A stretch of 64,000 nt of DNA from an uncultured Erysipelotrichaceae bacterium (GTDB lineage Bacteria > Bacillota_I > Bacilli_A > Erysipelotrichales > Erysipelotrichaceae). The stretch lies in contig CAMCKH010000002.1 of NCBI GenBank assembly GCA_945875435.1, forward strand, positions 1-64,000, read 5' to 3'. Made by a program: the position numbers and the translations under genes. Below, piece after piece: positions 26,989 through 36,196 of this stretch (positions are counted from its first letter, which is position 1; every line of letters starts with the position of its first letter). The notes under the pieces are model-generated. The model was not told the DNA's origin. It ran no database searches and was given only the letters and a program-made list of their open reading frames with translations.

Positions 26989-27837
26989 ATGGATTTAAAA
27001 AAATATTTAAAAAATCTTTTTAATAAAGATATTATACTCCAAAAAACAGATTTAGGACTAACAAATTCAATTTACAAATTTAATTTTAAAAATCAAGACT
27101 ATATTTTAAGTGTTCCTAATCCTGAAATTAAAAATATTATTAGGGGTGAATATTACCACAAAATATTATCTATAACCAACCAATTAGATATAGATGTGGA
27201 AGAGTTTTTTTATGATCAAAAAACAGGTATCAGAATAACTAAATATGTTGAATCTTTAAATTTTAAAAATTATCAAGAAAATGATAAATACGAAAAAGTT
27301 ATTAAGGTTTTAAAAAAATTACACGATGAAAAAATTAAAACAGGAATAAATTTCAACATCATTGATCAATACAAACAATTTATATCTAAAATTGAAAAAC
27401 CTTTAATTAACTATCAGAAATACCAAAATATATTCAATGAACTAAAATATATTAATAATGATAAAATTCTTTGTCATAACGATTTAGTTGAAGGTAATAT
27501 TTTATTTGCGAAAAACAAAACCTATTTAATTGATTTTGAATACGCAAAAGATAACGATCCTTTATTTGATTTAATGAGTTTAATTACTGAAAATAAAATA
27601 AACGATGAAAAAATAAGAGAAATTATTTATTTACATTATTTTGGTAAAGAAATAAATTTAAAAATTCGAAAGGAACTATTGATTTACGAAAATATTCATA
27701 ACCTTTTGTGGTCTAGTTGGGCCAATATGATGTATGATGTTAAAAAAGAAAAAATATATTTAGATATTTTTAATGATAAAATAGAAATGTTGGAAAGGAG
27801 TTACTTAAAATATGAAATGGGTATTTATAATAAATAG
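26989..27837 (+). CDS. LicA-like choline/ethanolamine kinase family protein
   Basis: Aminoglycoside-phosphotransferase/choline-kinase fold, 282 residues from ATG 26989. The catalytic loop CHNDLVEGNILF (Brenner motif HxDxxxxN) and the metal-binding LIDFEYAKDND are intact. Such kinases phosphorylate choline or ethanolamine for decoration of teichoic acids or glycolipids, but other small alcohols are possible. It overlaps the following lipid kinase by 26 bases, hinting at a shared membrane-lipid or wall-polymer role. A GTG five codons upstream lies in the promoter and is rejected as start. Confidence 0.75.
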   Translation: MDLKKYLKNLFNKDIILQKTDLGLTNSIYKFNFKNQDYILSVPNPEIKNIIRGEYYHKILSITNQLDIDVEEFFYDQKTGIRITKYVESLNFKNYQENDKYEKVIKVLKKLHDEKIKTGINFNIIDQYKQFISKIEKPLINYQKYQNIFNELKYINNDKILCHNDLVEGNILFAKNKTYLIDFEYAKDNDPLFDLMSLITENKINDEKIREIIYLHYFGKEINLKIRKELLIYENIHNLLWSSWANMMYDVKKEKIYLDIFNDKIEMLERSYLKYEMGIYNK

Positions 27838-28726
27838 CATTAGTGGTCAAGGTAAAAGTTTAAGAGAAATTAATAAAATTTCAAAAATAATGGAAAATTA
27901 TAATCAAAAATTCGAAATAGTTAAAACAGAATATGCAGGACATGCAACAAAAATAGCATCTTCATACACTCAAAATGATGATGTATGTATTGTAGCTATG
28001 GGGGGTGATGGAACAATTTACGAAGTTATCAACGGAATTAATAGGAATGTTCCGATGGCAATTATCCCTACTGGAAGTGGAAATGACTTTTCAAGAATGA
28101 TTGTTAAAGAAGGGGAAGATTTTGAAATTACCTTAACCAATTTAATAGACTATAAAGAAAGTAAAGTTGATGTATGTGAGGCTATCATCGATAATGACCG
28201 AATCATTAGATTTTTAAATGGAGCTTCTATGGGGATTGATGCAGATATTAACTATGATATAGTAAAAATAATTAGAAACACTAAAATACACAAAAATATA
28301 GCATATAACCTTTCTATACTCAAACATTTAACAACACACAAAAGTAAAGAAGTTATAATCCATATGGATGATGAGGTTCGTAATATTAAATGTAATTTAA
28401 TTGCGATAATGAATGGTAAATATTATGGCAACGGTTTTATCCCTACACCCGACAGCAATTGTCAAGATGGGCTTTTGGATATCTGTTATACCAATTCACT
28501 AAACTTAATAGAGCTTATAAATGTACTTCCTAAGTATAAAAAAGGAACGCATAAAGACGAAAAGAAAATCACTATCACTAAAGCGAAAAGAATAAAAATA
28601 AGTTCTAAAACTCCATTATGTGCTCAAAGTGATGGCGAAAACTTTTTCTGTAAAGAATTGGATATTAAAATTTTAGATGAAAAACAAAGAATTTTTATAC
28701 CCAAAAACAGCACTATAATACAATAA
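27812..28726 (+). CDS. Diacylglycerol/lipid kinase (DgkB/YegS family)
   Basis: Soluble lipid kinase of the DAGK catalytic family, 304 residues. GGDGTIYEVINGI and PTGSGNDFSRM are the nucleotide-binding motifs, and the C-terminal DGLLDICY segment is typical. In Gram-positives DgkB recycles diacylglycerol left by lipoteichoic acid synthesis. AAGGAG precedes the ATG within the upstream kinase gene. A YfhO-like protein, linked to LTA glycosylation, lies about 3 kb away. Substrate is inferred, not shown. Confidence 0.88.
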   Translation: MKWVFIINSISGQGKSLREINKISKIMENYNQKFEIVKTEYAGHATKIASSYTQNDDVCIVAMGGDGTIYEVINGINRNVPMAIIPTGSGNDFSRMIVKEGEDFEITLTNLIDYKESKVDVCEAIIDNDRIIRFLNGASMGIDADINYDIVKIIRNTKIHKNIAYNLSILKHLTTHKSKEVIIHMDDEVRNIKCNLIAIMNGKYYGNGFIPTPDSNCQDGLLDICYTNSLNLIELINVLPKYKKGTHKDEKKITITKAKRIKISSKTPLCAQSDGENFFCKELDIKILDEKQRIFIPKNSTIIQ

Positions 28727-28772
28727 TTATAAAATCTTAGTGTTATTATCTTTTATACATAATTCTAGAAAT

Positions 28773-28821
28773 ACTCTTATCACTACTGTTTTCAATTAAA
28801 GTAGCTACTAAGAGTTTTTTT
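28773..28821 (+). terminator. Terminator after lipid kinase
   Basis: Stem ACTCTTA / TAAGAGT, with an inner CTACT / AGTAG pairing, followed by a long T run. Confidence 0.7.
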
Positions 28822-28829
28822 ATTTTTAT

Positions 28830-29051
28830 TTATTTAATATTAAATATCCTTTTAATCTTCAATCTATTCACAACAAAAGCAGTTAAAATAGGATTTACAA
28901 CAACTAACGATAGTATATAAATGATTGTTTTAATATCTTTAAAATCTCCAATAAAAGTTAAATAATTTTCATATAAAAACAGCTCAATTAAATAAATCGT
29001 TAAATACACCGCAACTGCTTTTAAAAAATAAATAAAAAGTTCTTTTTTCAT
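28830..29051 (-). CDS. Small two-helix membrane protein
   Basis: A 73-residue protein with two hydrophobic helices (about 8-27 and 42-64) and a basic C-terminus (VNRLKIKRIFNIK). No family recognised. ATG is preceded by TATAAT at seven bases and by no Shine-Dalgarno. It is a single gene between two plus-strand genes, so it could also be chance; amino-acid composition and topology look like a real protein. Confidence 0.5.
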   Translation of the reverse strand: MKKELFIYFLKAVAVYLTIYLIELFLYENYLTFIGDFKDIKTIIYILSLVVVNPILTAFVVNRLKIKRIFNIK

Positions 29052-29064
29052 TATCTAAATTATA
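29052..29064 (-). promoter_or_regulatory. Near-leaderless promoter of small membrane gene (-10)
   Basis: TATAAT (29059-29064 on the minus strand), seven bases, ATG. Confidence 0.4.
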
Positions 29065-29096
29065 AATTATTTTAACCAAATAATCTATTAAAATAA

Positions 29097-29112
29097 TTGT
29101 AATCGTTTACAA
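29097..29112. promoter_or_regulatory. cre-like operator (CcpA) at ppdK promoter
   Basis: TTGTAATCGTTTACAA; the complement TTGTAAACGATTACAA fits the consensus WTGNNARCGNWWWCAW at every position. It covers the -35 element of ppdK, so binding should repress. A LacI-family regulator other than CcpA could use it. Confidence 0.65.
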
Positions 29113-29134
29113 ATGATAAAAAATAAATTATAAT
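29106..29134 (+). promoter_or_regulatory. Promoter of ppdK
   Basis: TTTACA at 29106-29111, exactly 17 bases, TATAAT at 29129-29134, then a leader of about 24 bases with CGGAGG. The cre-like palindrome covers the -35. Confidence 0.8.
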
Positions 29135-29164
29135 TATTCTATCAATAATACGGAGGAAAGAATT

Positions 29165-31795
29165 ATGACTAATAAATATGTTTACCAGTTCTATGAAGGA
29201 AATGGAAAAATGAAAGATATTTTAGGTGGAAAAGGTGCTAATTTAGCTGAAATGACTCTACTTAAAATGCCTGTTCCTAGTGGTTTCACAATCACAACAA
29301 CCGCTTGTAATAGCTATTATGATAATGGTGGAGTTATTAATGATGAAATTATTAAACAAATAAATGATAATATTGATAAATTAGAAGAAATTTCACAAAA
29401 AAAATTCAATGACAAAAACAACCCTTTACTAGTATCGGTAAGAAGTGGTTCAAGAGCTAGTATGCCTGGGATGATGGATACCATTTTAAACCTTGGAATA
29501 AACGATGAGGTGGTTGAAGTTATTGCTAAAAAAACTAATAATCCTAGATTCGCTTATGATTCATATCGTAGATTTATCCAAATGTTTGCGGATGTGGTTA
29601 TGAATCTTCCTAAACATAAATTTGAACATATAATAGATGATATTAAAGCTGAAAAAGGTGTTACTTTAGATAACGAATTAGATGAAGACGACTTAAAATT
29701 AATGGTTAATAAATTTAAAGCATTTTATTTTAAAAACCTTAATCAATCATTCCCTACTGACCCTAAAAAACAATTATTACTTGCGATAGAGGCTGTATTT
29801 AAATCTTGGAATAATCCAAGAGCTATCTTTTATCGTAAAATGAATGATATTCCTAACTCTTGGGGAACTGCGGTAAATGTTCAAACGATGGTATTTGGAA
29901 ATATGGGAGATGATTGCGGAACAGGTGTGGCATTTAGTAGAAATCCAGCTACTGGAGAAAATAAATTGTTCGGTGAATTTTTAATTAATGCTCAAGGAGA
30001 AGATGTGGTTGCGGGAACTAGAACTCCTCAAAGTATTGATAAATTAGCTGACTTTATGCCTAAAGCTTATGAAGAATTTAAAAATATTGCTAAAAAATTA
30101 GAAAATCATTACAAAGATATGCAAGATATGGAATTTACTATCGAAAATGGTAAATTATATATGCTTCAAACTAGAAATGGTAAAAGAACAGCTTCTGCAG
30201 CTTTAAAAATTGCTTGCGATTTGGTAGATGAAGGATTGATAAATGTTGAAGAAGCGTTATTGATGGTTGATCCAAAACAGTTAGATGCCCTGCTCCACCC
30301 ACAATTTGATAATAATGAATTAAAAAATGCTAATATCTTAACCAAGGCTCTTGCAGCTTCTCCTGGTGCCGCAAGTGGTCAAATAGTATTTAATGCAAAC
30401 GATGCAGTAAAATGGGTAGAAAAAGGTAGAAAAGTTATTTTAGTAAGATTAGAAACATCACCTGAAGATATTGAAGGAATGAATGTAGCACAAGGTATTT
30501 TAACTGTTAGAGGAGGTATGACTTCTCACGCAGCAGTTGTTGCAAGAGGTATGGGTACTTGTTGCGTATGTGGTGCAGGAGATATTTTAATAAATGAAGA
30601 TAATAAACAATTCACAATAAACAACAAAGTATTTAAAGAGGGAGATTATATATCTTTAGATGGAACTACTGGTATTGTTTATGAAGGATTGGTAAAAACT
30701 GTTGAGGCTAGCATTTCTGGTTATTTCTCTAGATTTATGCAATGGGCAGATGAATTTAGAACTTTAAAAATTAGATGTAATGCAGATACTCCACAAGATG
30801 CAATGACATCTTTAAAATTTGGAGCTGAAGGTATTGGTCTTGTAAGAACCGAACACATGTTCTTTGAATCAAACAGAATAAAGGCGGTTAGAGAAATGAT
30901 AGTTTCAAAAACTGAAGCTCAAAGAAAAATTGCACTTTCTAAAATACTACCAATGCAAAGAAAAGATTTTGAAGAAATTTATAAAGTAATGAAAAATTTA
31001 CCTGTAACAATTAGATATCTAGATCCCCCTCTTCACGAATTTTTACCTACTTCTAGTTATGATATTTCTAGCATTGCTAATGAAATGAAAATCGATATTA
31101 ATGAATTAAAGCAAATAATTTCAAGTTTACATGAATTTAATCCAATGATGGGTCATCGCGGTTGTAGACTTGCGATCTCTTATCCAGAAATCGCAATTAT
31201 GCAAACAAAAGCAATAATTGAAGCTGCCATTAACGTTAATAAAGAATTTAATTATAATATTGAACCAGAAATAATGATTCCTTTGGTTGGGGATGTTAAT
31301 GAATTAAAATATATTAAAAAAATTATAATTGATACCGCAAACGAAATAATTAATGCAAATAATGTTAATCTCAAATATCATATCGGAACAATGATTGAAA
31401 TACCTAGAGCTGCTTTAATGGCGGATGAAATTTCAAAAGAAGCTGACTTCTTCTCTTTCGGAACTAATGATTTAACCCAAATGACTTTCGGATTTTCAAG
31501 AGATGATGCTGGAAGTTTCTTGAAAAATTATTATGATAAAAAAATTTATGAAAATGATCCTTTCGCTAGACTTGATCAAAACGGAGTTGGTGAATTAATT
31601 AAAATCGCAAGCGTTAAAGGAAGAAATAGTAAAAATAATTTAAAACTCGGTATTTGTGGTGAACACGGTGGAGATCCTTCAAGTATTAATTTCTGCCATA
31701 AAATAGGTTTAAATTATGTATCTTGTTCTCCGTATAGAGTTCCAATTGCTAGATTAGCTGCTGCACAAGCCGCAATTAAAAATAAAATTGACTAG
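29165..31795 (+). CDS. ppdK: Pyruvate, phosphate dikinase
   Basis: Interconverts pyruvate, ATP and phosphate with PEP, AMP and pyrophosphate; in fermentative Gram-positives it can work in pyrophosphate-linked glycolysis or in PEP formation. Full length at 876 residues: ATP-grasp domain with GGKGANLAEM and RSGSRASMPGMMDT, swivelling domain with catalytic His in GGMTSHAAVVARGMG, and TIM-barrel domain with GTMIEIPRAAL and the catalytic Cys in GICGEHGGDP. Strong Shine-Dalgarno GGAGG. Regulation by a cre-like operator over the -35 suggests carbon catabolite control. Confidence 0.97.
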   Translation: MTNKYVYQFYEGNGKMKDILGGKGANLAEMTLLKMPVPSGFTITTTACNSYYDNGGVINDEIIKQINDNIDKLEEISQKKFNDKNNPLLVSVRSGSRASMPGMMDTILNLGINDEVVEVIAKKTNNPRFAYDSYRRFIQMFADVVMNLPKHKFEHIIDDIKAEKGVTLDNELDEDDLKLMVNKFKAFYFKNLNQSFPTDPKKQLLLAIEAVFKSWNNPRAIFYRKMNDIPNSWGTAVNVQTMVFGNMGDDCGTGVAFSRNPATGENKLFGEFLINAQGEDVVAGTRTPQSIDKLADFMPKAYEEFKNIAKKLENHYKDMQDMEFTIENGKLYMLQTRNGKRTASAALKIACDLVDEGLINVEEALLMVDPKQLDALLHPQFDNNELKNANILTKALAASPGAASGQIVFNANDAVKWVEKGRKVILVRLETSPEDIEGMNVAQGILTVRGGMTSHAAVVARGMGTCCVCGAGDILINEDNKQFTINNKVFKEGDYISLDGTTGIVYEGLVKTVEASISGYFSRFMQWADEFRTLKIRCNADTPQDAMTSLKFGAEGIGLVRTEHMFFESNRIKAVREMIVSKTEAQRKIALSKILPMQRKDFEEIYKVMKNLPVTIRYLDPPLHEFLPTSSYDISSIANEMKIDINELKQIISSLHEFNPMMGHRGCRLAISYPEIAIMQTKAIIEAAINVNKEFNYNIEPEIMIPLVGDVNELKYIKKIIIDTANEIINANNVNLKYHIGTMIEIPRAALMADEISKEADFFSFGTNDLTQMTFGFSRDDAGSFLKNYYDKKIYENDPFARLDQNGVGELIKIASVKGRNSKNNLKLGICGEHGGDPSSINFCHKIGLNYVSCSPYRVPIARLAAAQAAIKNKID

Positions 31796-31805
31796 ATGTC
31801 AATAC

Positions 31806-31838
31806 AAAAACAACACTTCATTATGAAGTGTTGTTTTT
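31806..31838. terminator. Bidirectional terminator between ppdK and yfhO-like gene
   Basis: Perfect 15-base inverted repeat (AAAAACAACACTTCA and complement) with a three-base TTA loop and T runs on both strands; convergent genes share it. Confidence 0.88.
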
Positions 31839-34122
31839 ATTCTATGGTATGTTTTATTTTTTTAAATCCGATTTTCAATTGCAAGACAATGAATATTATT
31901 ATCGAAATTAACGAAATAATTGCCCCTAACTTAAACCCATCAGGCACAAAATACATATCAATTGAATGTTCTCCTGAAGGCACTGCAATTCCGATAAACC
32001 CACCATTAACCTTATATTTTTTAAGTACAATACGATTATCAACTTTAATGGTCCAACCATCATCATAAGGTAAACTTAAAATCATAAATGAATCTTCATT
32101 AACCGAATACTCTCCGTGCAAGTGATTATATTTATAATAAGTATTCTCTAAAAAAATTCTAGCATTACCTACAGAAGATTTAATTTCCTCTTGGTCTTTT
32201 TTATCAGCTATAACAAATTCTAATAATTTATTTGTATCTGGATTTTCTGCATACTCTTCCATAGATATAACTTTAGTATATGTGCTGCCGAAAGGAAGAT
32301 AATTTGAATTTTCATAAATATTAAATGCCCCTAAATAATCTTTATCAACTAATTTTAAATTTGGTTCAACTTTATACTGATTAGGATAAATAAAGTATTT
32401 GGTTGATAAAAAATTTTGAATACTTGTATCTTTAATATTGAATATCCAATCTGAATACTCATTAATTTCAGGATGCATTTTTTTCAAATCATTAATTGCA
32501 TAAGAATAAGTGGAATCATACGACATCAAACCTTTTAAACGATAAAATACTGACATATTATGAGAATAATTCCAATAAGCACTATGTATATCCACAGCAA
32601 CACGATAAAATTCTTCTTTATTCTGATTTAAATAATCTAAATGATTGTTTAAAGAATTTTTTTCATCTTCTAAAACAGAAGTAACTTGCTTAATAAATTT
32701 GTTACTACCACCCTCTTTGTAATCTACAGAGATAAAATAATTTAAGAAACCAAAAAATACTACCTCAAAAACTATTAATGCCATAATAAATTTTTTATAC
32801 CTGCATATTACGTAATAAGATAATACGAAAAAAGATAATGATGTTAAAATTAAGATTAATTGCCAATAATATTCTTGCAAAAGATATGACTGATAAAATA
32901 AAGAAATGAAAAAAGACGATAAACTAAAGATAAAAGCTGTAAATAAACTTATTTTTAATATTTTTTTATCTATTTGTTCTATTCCATCTAGCACATATCC
33001 TAAATGATAAAGATTAAAGAAATTAACAAACATTAACCATCTCTGTTGAGGGTCTCCAAAACCATGAACTGCAGAACTTAATATTGGTAAAAACATAATA
33101 ATTATAAACACTACATATATTTTTACATTTAGGTATTTTTTAAATATTTTTTGATTTAGCTGCGGCAACAATAAACATAGAGTTGAACCCAGCCATAAAC
33201 AAACCTCTCTGGTGCTATGTTCAAAAGTTTCAAATACATTTATTCGATAAATATATAAAAAATTTGGTGTAAACAGAGAATGTAAAAATCCCAAATAAAC
33301 ATTTAAATTTTTATAAAAAAAGATATTTTCAAAAATAAAAATTCTATCCGTATTTTTTATATACAAAAAAGTAGGTAAAAATATTATAGAAACTATACCC
33401 ATTGATAATATATAATTTAACAATAATTTTATTGTATAAAAGAATGATTGTTTAAAATCAAATTTTAAAATACTATATCGATATAAACAATATATCGCAA
33501 TAAAAATACTTGCTGTGTAAAAGAAATAGAAATTACAACACAATAAAATTGCAGCTGCTATAATAAAGATTTTTGAATTTTTATTTTTTAAAATTTTTTC
33601 TATACCTAAAAATAAAAAAGGCAATATTGAATAAAACGATAAAAATACCAATTGCCCGCTAAAAAATATAGACCAAGAATTAAAAACATAGACATAAGAT
33701 AAGATTATTTTAGTAATATTTTTAAATTCAAACTCATTTAAAAAACAATAAAAACTTATACCAGCTACAATGAATTTAATATATTGTAAAATCATATTCA
33801 TCTCAAAAAAAGGCAAAGGTATAAGTAAAGAGATGTAGCTGTAAATATCTCCAATCAAATAATATGATTTTGAAGCAAAAAAATTATTTCCTAAAAATAA
33901 GTTCCAAGAATAAAAAGGTAATTGTTTATGATGAATAAAAGCTGACATTAAAGATTTAAATTCGGTATAAAATTGAAACCATTGAGTTTTAATATCAGTT
34001 CCGTATTGTAAACTCCTAGATGTCAAAATATAAGGACTATAAAAAATTATGGTTGTTAAGCTGATTAAAGCTATAAGTATCATTATATTTTTATAGTGAT
34101 TTTTTATAAATGTATCTTTCAT
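31837..34122 (-). CDS. YfhO-family multipass membrane protein
   Basis: A 761-residue protein with about a dozen membrane helices followed by an extracellular C-terminal domain. The start (SPYILTSRSLQYGTDIKTQW), the helix pattern and the C-terminal motif LPYDDGWTIKVDN match the YfhO family, which is linked to glycosylation of lipoteichoic acid or other surface polymers. Glycosyltransferase C-type fold. Single gene with a leaderless start: extended -10 TGATATAAT ending six bases before the ATG. Substrate unknown. Confidence 0.82.
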   Translation of the reverse strand: MKDTFIKNHYKNIMILIALISLTTIIFYSPYILTSRSLQYGTDIKTQWFQFYTEFKSLMSAFIHHKQLPFYSWNLFLGNNFFASKSYYLIGDIYSYISLLIPLPFFEMNMILQYIKFIVAGISFYCFLNEFEFKNITKIILSYVYVFNSWSIFFSGQLVFLSFYSILPFLFLGIEKILKNKNSKIFIIAAAILLCCNFYFFYTASIFIAIYCLYRYSILKFDFKQSFFYTIKLLLNYILSMGIVSIIFLPTFLYIKNTDRIFIFENIFFYKNLNVYLGFLHSLFTPNFLYIYRINVFETFEHSTREVCLWLGSTLCLLLPQLNQKIFKKYLNVKIYVVFIIIMFLPILSSAVHGFGDPQQRWLMFVNFFNLYHLGYVLDGIEQIDKKILKISLFTAFIFSLSSFFISLFYQSYLLQEYYWQLILILTSLSFFVLSYYVICRYKKFIMALIVFEVVFFGFLNYFISVDYKEGGSNKFIKQVTSVLEDEKNSLNNHLDYLNQNKEEFYRVAVDIHSAYWNYSHNMSVFYRLKGLMSYDSTYSYAINDLKKMHPEINEYSDWIFNIKDTSIQNFLSTKYFIYPNQYKVEPNLKLVDKDYLGAFNIYENSNYLPFGSTYTKVISMEEYAENPDTNKLLEFVIADKKDQEEIKSSVGNARIFLENTYYKYNHLHGEYSVNEDSFMILSLPYDDGWTIKVDNRIVLKKYKVNGGFIGIAVPSGEHSIDMYFVPDGFKLGAIISLISIIIFIVLQLKIGFKKIKHTIE

Positions 34123-34134
34123 ATTTTTATTATA
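34123..34134 (-). promoter_or_regulatory. Leaderless promoter of yfhO-like gene (-10)
   Basis: TGATATAAT followed by AAAAAT and ATG. Extended -10 element; no room for a ribosome-binding site. Confidence 0.65.
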
Positions 34135-34169
34135 TCAAAAATAAATAATTTAATTATTGCTTATTTTTA

Positions 34170-35813
34170 TTAAAATTTACTATCAACAAGTTCTGATAAA
34201 CAATATCTTGAAATGTTCATACAATGATCTCCCATTCTTTCAATTGTACCAATTATATCGCAATATACAGATGAAGCCACTATAGAACTACAAGAATCAT
34301 TACTAATTCGTCTAAAATGGTTCATTCTAACTTCATATTCAGTATTATCTAATTTGTTTTCTAAAGTATTTAATTTTTCAAAATATTTTATCTCTTTATC
34401 AAAATATATTTTACTTGTATATTCAAACATTTCTTTGAATATTCCATACATCATATTTATTTCTTCTATTGCTTCATTAGAAAAATTATTCTTATCATCA
34501 AAAACCATTTCATAAAATTCAACCAGATTAATCGCAAGATCTGCAATTCTTTCATAACTTTTGATAATAGAAGATTGAAGATTATACTCAGACATATCAA
34601 TTTCTGAAAGTTGGGTTTTACTAATAACTCTTAAATTATTGGAAATAGCACCATCAGCATCATCTATTCTACTTTCTGCAGAAATAATTACCTCTTTTAG
34701 TTCTTGATTATTTTTGCTGTTATTTAAATATTTTTGTGTATTTAAAACATTTGAAATAACCATATCCTTAAATGAATAAATTTGTTTTTGAGTAAATTCT
34801 AAAGCTACATAAGGGTGTGTTTGTGCTAAATTTTCATCAATTTTCTTCACATTAAATTCAACCGTAGCATTTTCTTCAATAGGAATAAATCTCTTAGTTA
34901 TTCTTACCAATAAATCAATTAAAGGGAAAGTTATTAATACACCTATAATATTGGTGATGATATGAATAAATGAAATTTCCATCATTTTATCAAGACCAAA
35001 AACCATAGAAAAATGTAATGATATATCAATTAAAATTTTTGAAAAACTCAAAGCAATCACAATATAAAAACTTTTAATCAATGTATTTAGTAACGCAGTT
35101 CTTTTTGCACTTTTACTACCACCTAAGGCAGCTAAGGCTCCTGTAATAGTAGTTCCGATATTTGCTGCAAAAACGAAGAAAGTTGCACCTATATAACTAA
35201 TACCACCTGCTTCATATATTTTTTGAATAATACCTATTGAAACACTAGACGATTGAAGTAAAACGGTGGTAATTAAACCAATAATGAAAGCTATAAATGG
35301 ACTTTTTGATGTTAATTCGGTGAAGCTAATAAAATATTGAGTATTAACTAAGGTTACCAAAGTATCTCCCATAATTTTTAATCCATAAAAAAGAGTACCA
35401 AAACCCAAAACTATTTCTCCTAAATAAATAGTTTTCTTTTTATTAGAAAATGCAACCATCAATCCACCAATAAAAATAAAATATAAGGCAAATTTTTCAA
35501 CTTTTAAACCTATTAAAAAAGAAGTAATTGTGGTTCCTAAAGCTGCACCTATCAAAACACCTGCAGCTTGTTCTAACTTCATTAACCCTGCCCTAACAAA
35601 ACCAATCACAATCACGCTAGTGGCTGAAGAAGATTGAATAATACAGGTTACAACGGTACCTATTATAAGTCCCAAAAAAGGATTTGTTGTATATTTATCC
35701 ACTAGTTCTCTTAAACTATTTCCACAATAAGATTTTAAACCATCCCCCATATATTTCATACCAAACATAAATAGTCCAAAACCACCTAATAATAACCCTA
35801 AATTAAATTCCAT
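34170..35813 (-). CDS. Na/Pi cotransporter family protein with PhoU-like tail
   Basis: Membrane transporter of the NptA/YjbB family, 547 residues. Two inverted halves carry the repeated QSSSATS and QSSSVSI motifs with GTTIT signatures (residues about 60-95 and 185-225) that form the Na and phosphate site. The C-terminal 200 residues are a cytosolic PhoU-like helical domain (PHVALEF onward). It may import or, as YjbB, export phosphate. GAGG precedes the ATG by seven bases. Single-gene unit, divergent from the surface-protein pair. Confidence 0.9.
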   Translation of the reverse strand: MEFNLGLLLGGFGLFMFGMKYMGDGLKSYCGNSLRELVDKYTTNPFLGLIIGTVVTCIIQSSSATSVIVIGFVRAGLMKLEQAAGVLIGAALGTTITSFLIGLKVEKFALYFIFIGGLMVAFSNKKKTIYLGEIVLGFGTLFYGLKIMGDTLVTLVNTQYFISFTELTSKSPFIAFIIGLITTVLLQSSSVSIGIIQKIYEAGGISYIGATFFVFAANIGTTITGALAALGGSKSAKRTALLNTLIKSFYIVIALSFSKILIDISLHFSMVFGLDKMMEISFIHIITNIIGVLITFPLIDLLVRITKRFIPIEENATVEFNVKKIDENLAQTHPYVALEFTQKQIYSFKDMVISNVLNTQKYLNNSKNNQELKEVIISAESRIDDADGAISNNLRVISKTQLSEIDMSEYNLQSSIIKSYERIADLAINLVEFYEMVFDDKNNFSNEAIEEINMMYGIFKEMFEYTSKIYFDKEIKYFEKLNTLENKLDNTEYEVRMNHFRRISNDSCSSIVASSVYCDIIGTIERMGDHCMNISRYCLSELVDSKF

Positions 35814-35953
35814 ACCTGAACCTCTTTATCCATATTTTACTAAAAAATAAATAAAATTCAAAATTTAGGAAAAAACAAAAATGAAAGCAATAATAAAATG
35901 AAGGAAAAAGATAAAAATATCTAGTATCCTTAATATTTTTTAAAGGAGGATAA

Positions 35954-36196
35954 ATGAAAGAAAAAATAAAAAATATTAGTATATTAATGTTAATTTTAAC
36001 AATTGTTTTAACCACAGGAGCGATAACTTTCGCCAACAATAACCATACCCCTACTCCAATAGAGGATGAATATCAAATTGATGAAAAAGAAAGATTAAAA
36101 ATTTTATCAGAATTTAAAAGTATAGAAATGGAAGAATCTAATTTTGATAAAGAAATAGAAATTAAATTTATTGAAATTGGTGATTATGATGAATAA
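35954..36196 (+). CDS. Small secreted acidic protein
   Basis: An 80-residue protein with an N-terminal signal sequence: Lys-rich start, hydrophobic helix ILMLILTIVLTTGAI and a likely cleavage after TFA. The mature part, about 52 residues, is strongly acidic. No family recognised. AAAGGAGG precedes the ATG. It overlaps the following surface-protein gene by eight bases, so the two products are made together, possibly as a pair at the cell surface. Confidence 0.7.
   Translation: MKEKIKNISILMLILTIVLTTGAITFANNNHTPTPIEDEYQIDEKERLKILSEFKSIEMEESNFDKEIEIKFIEIGDYDE

Noticed and set aside
31796-32068. Plus-strand ORF after ppdK
   Set aside because: It runs through the terminator and antisense to the yfhO-like gene; no family features.
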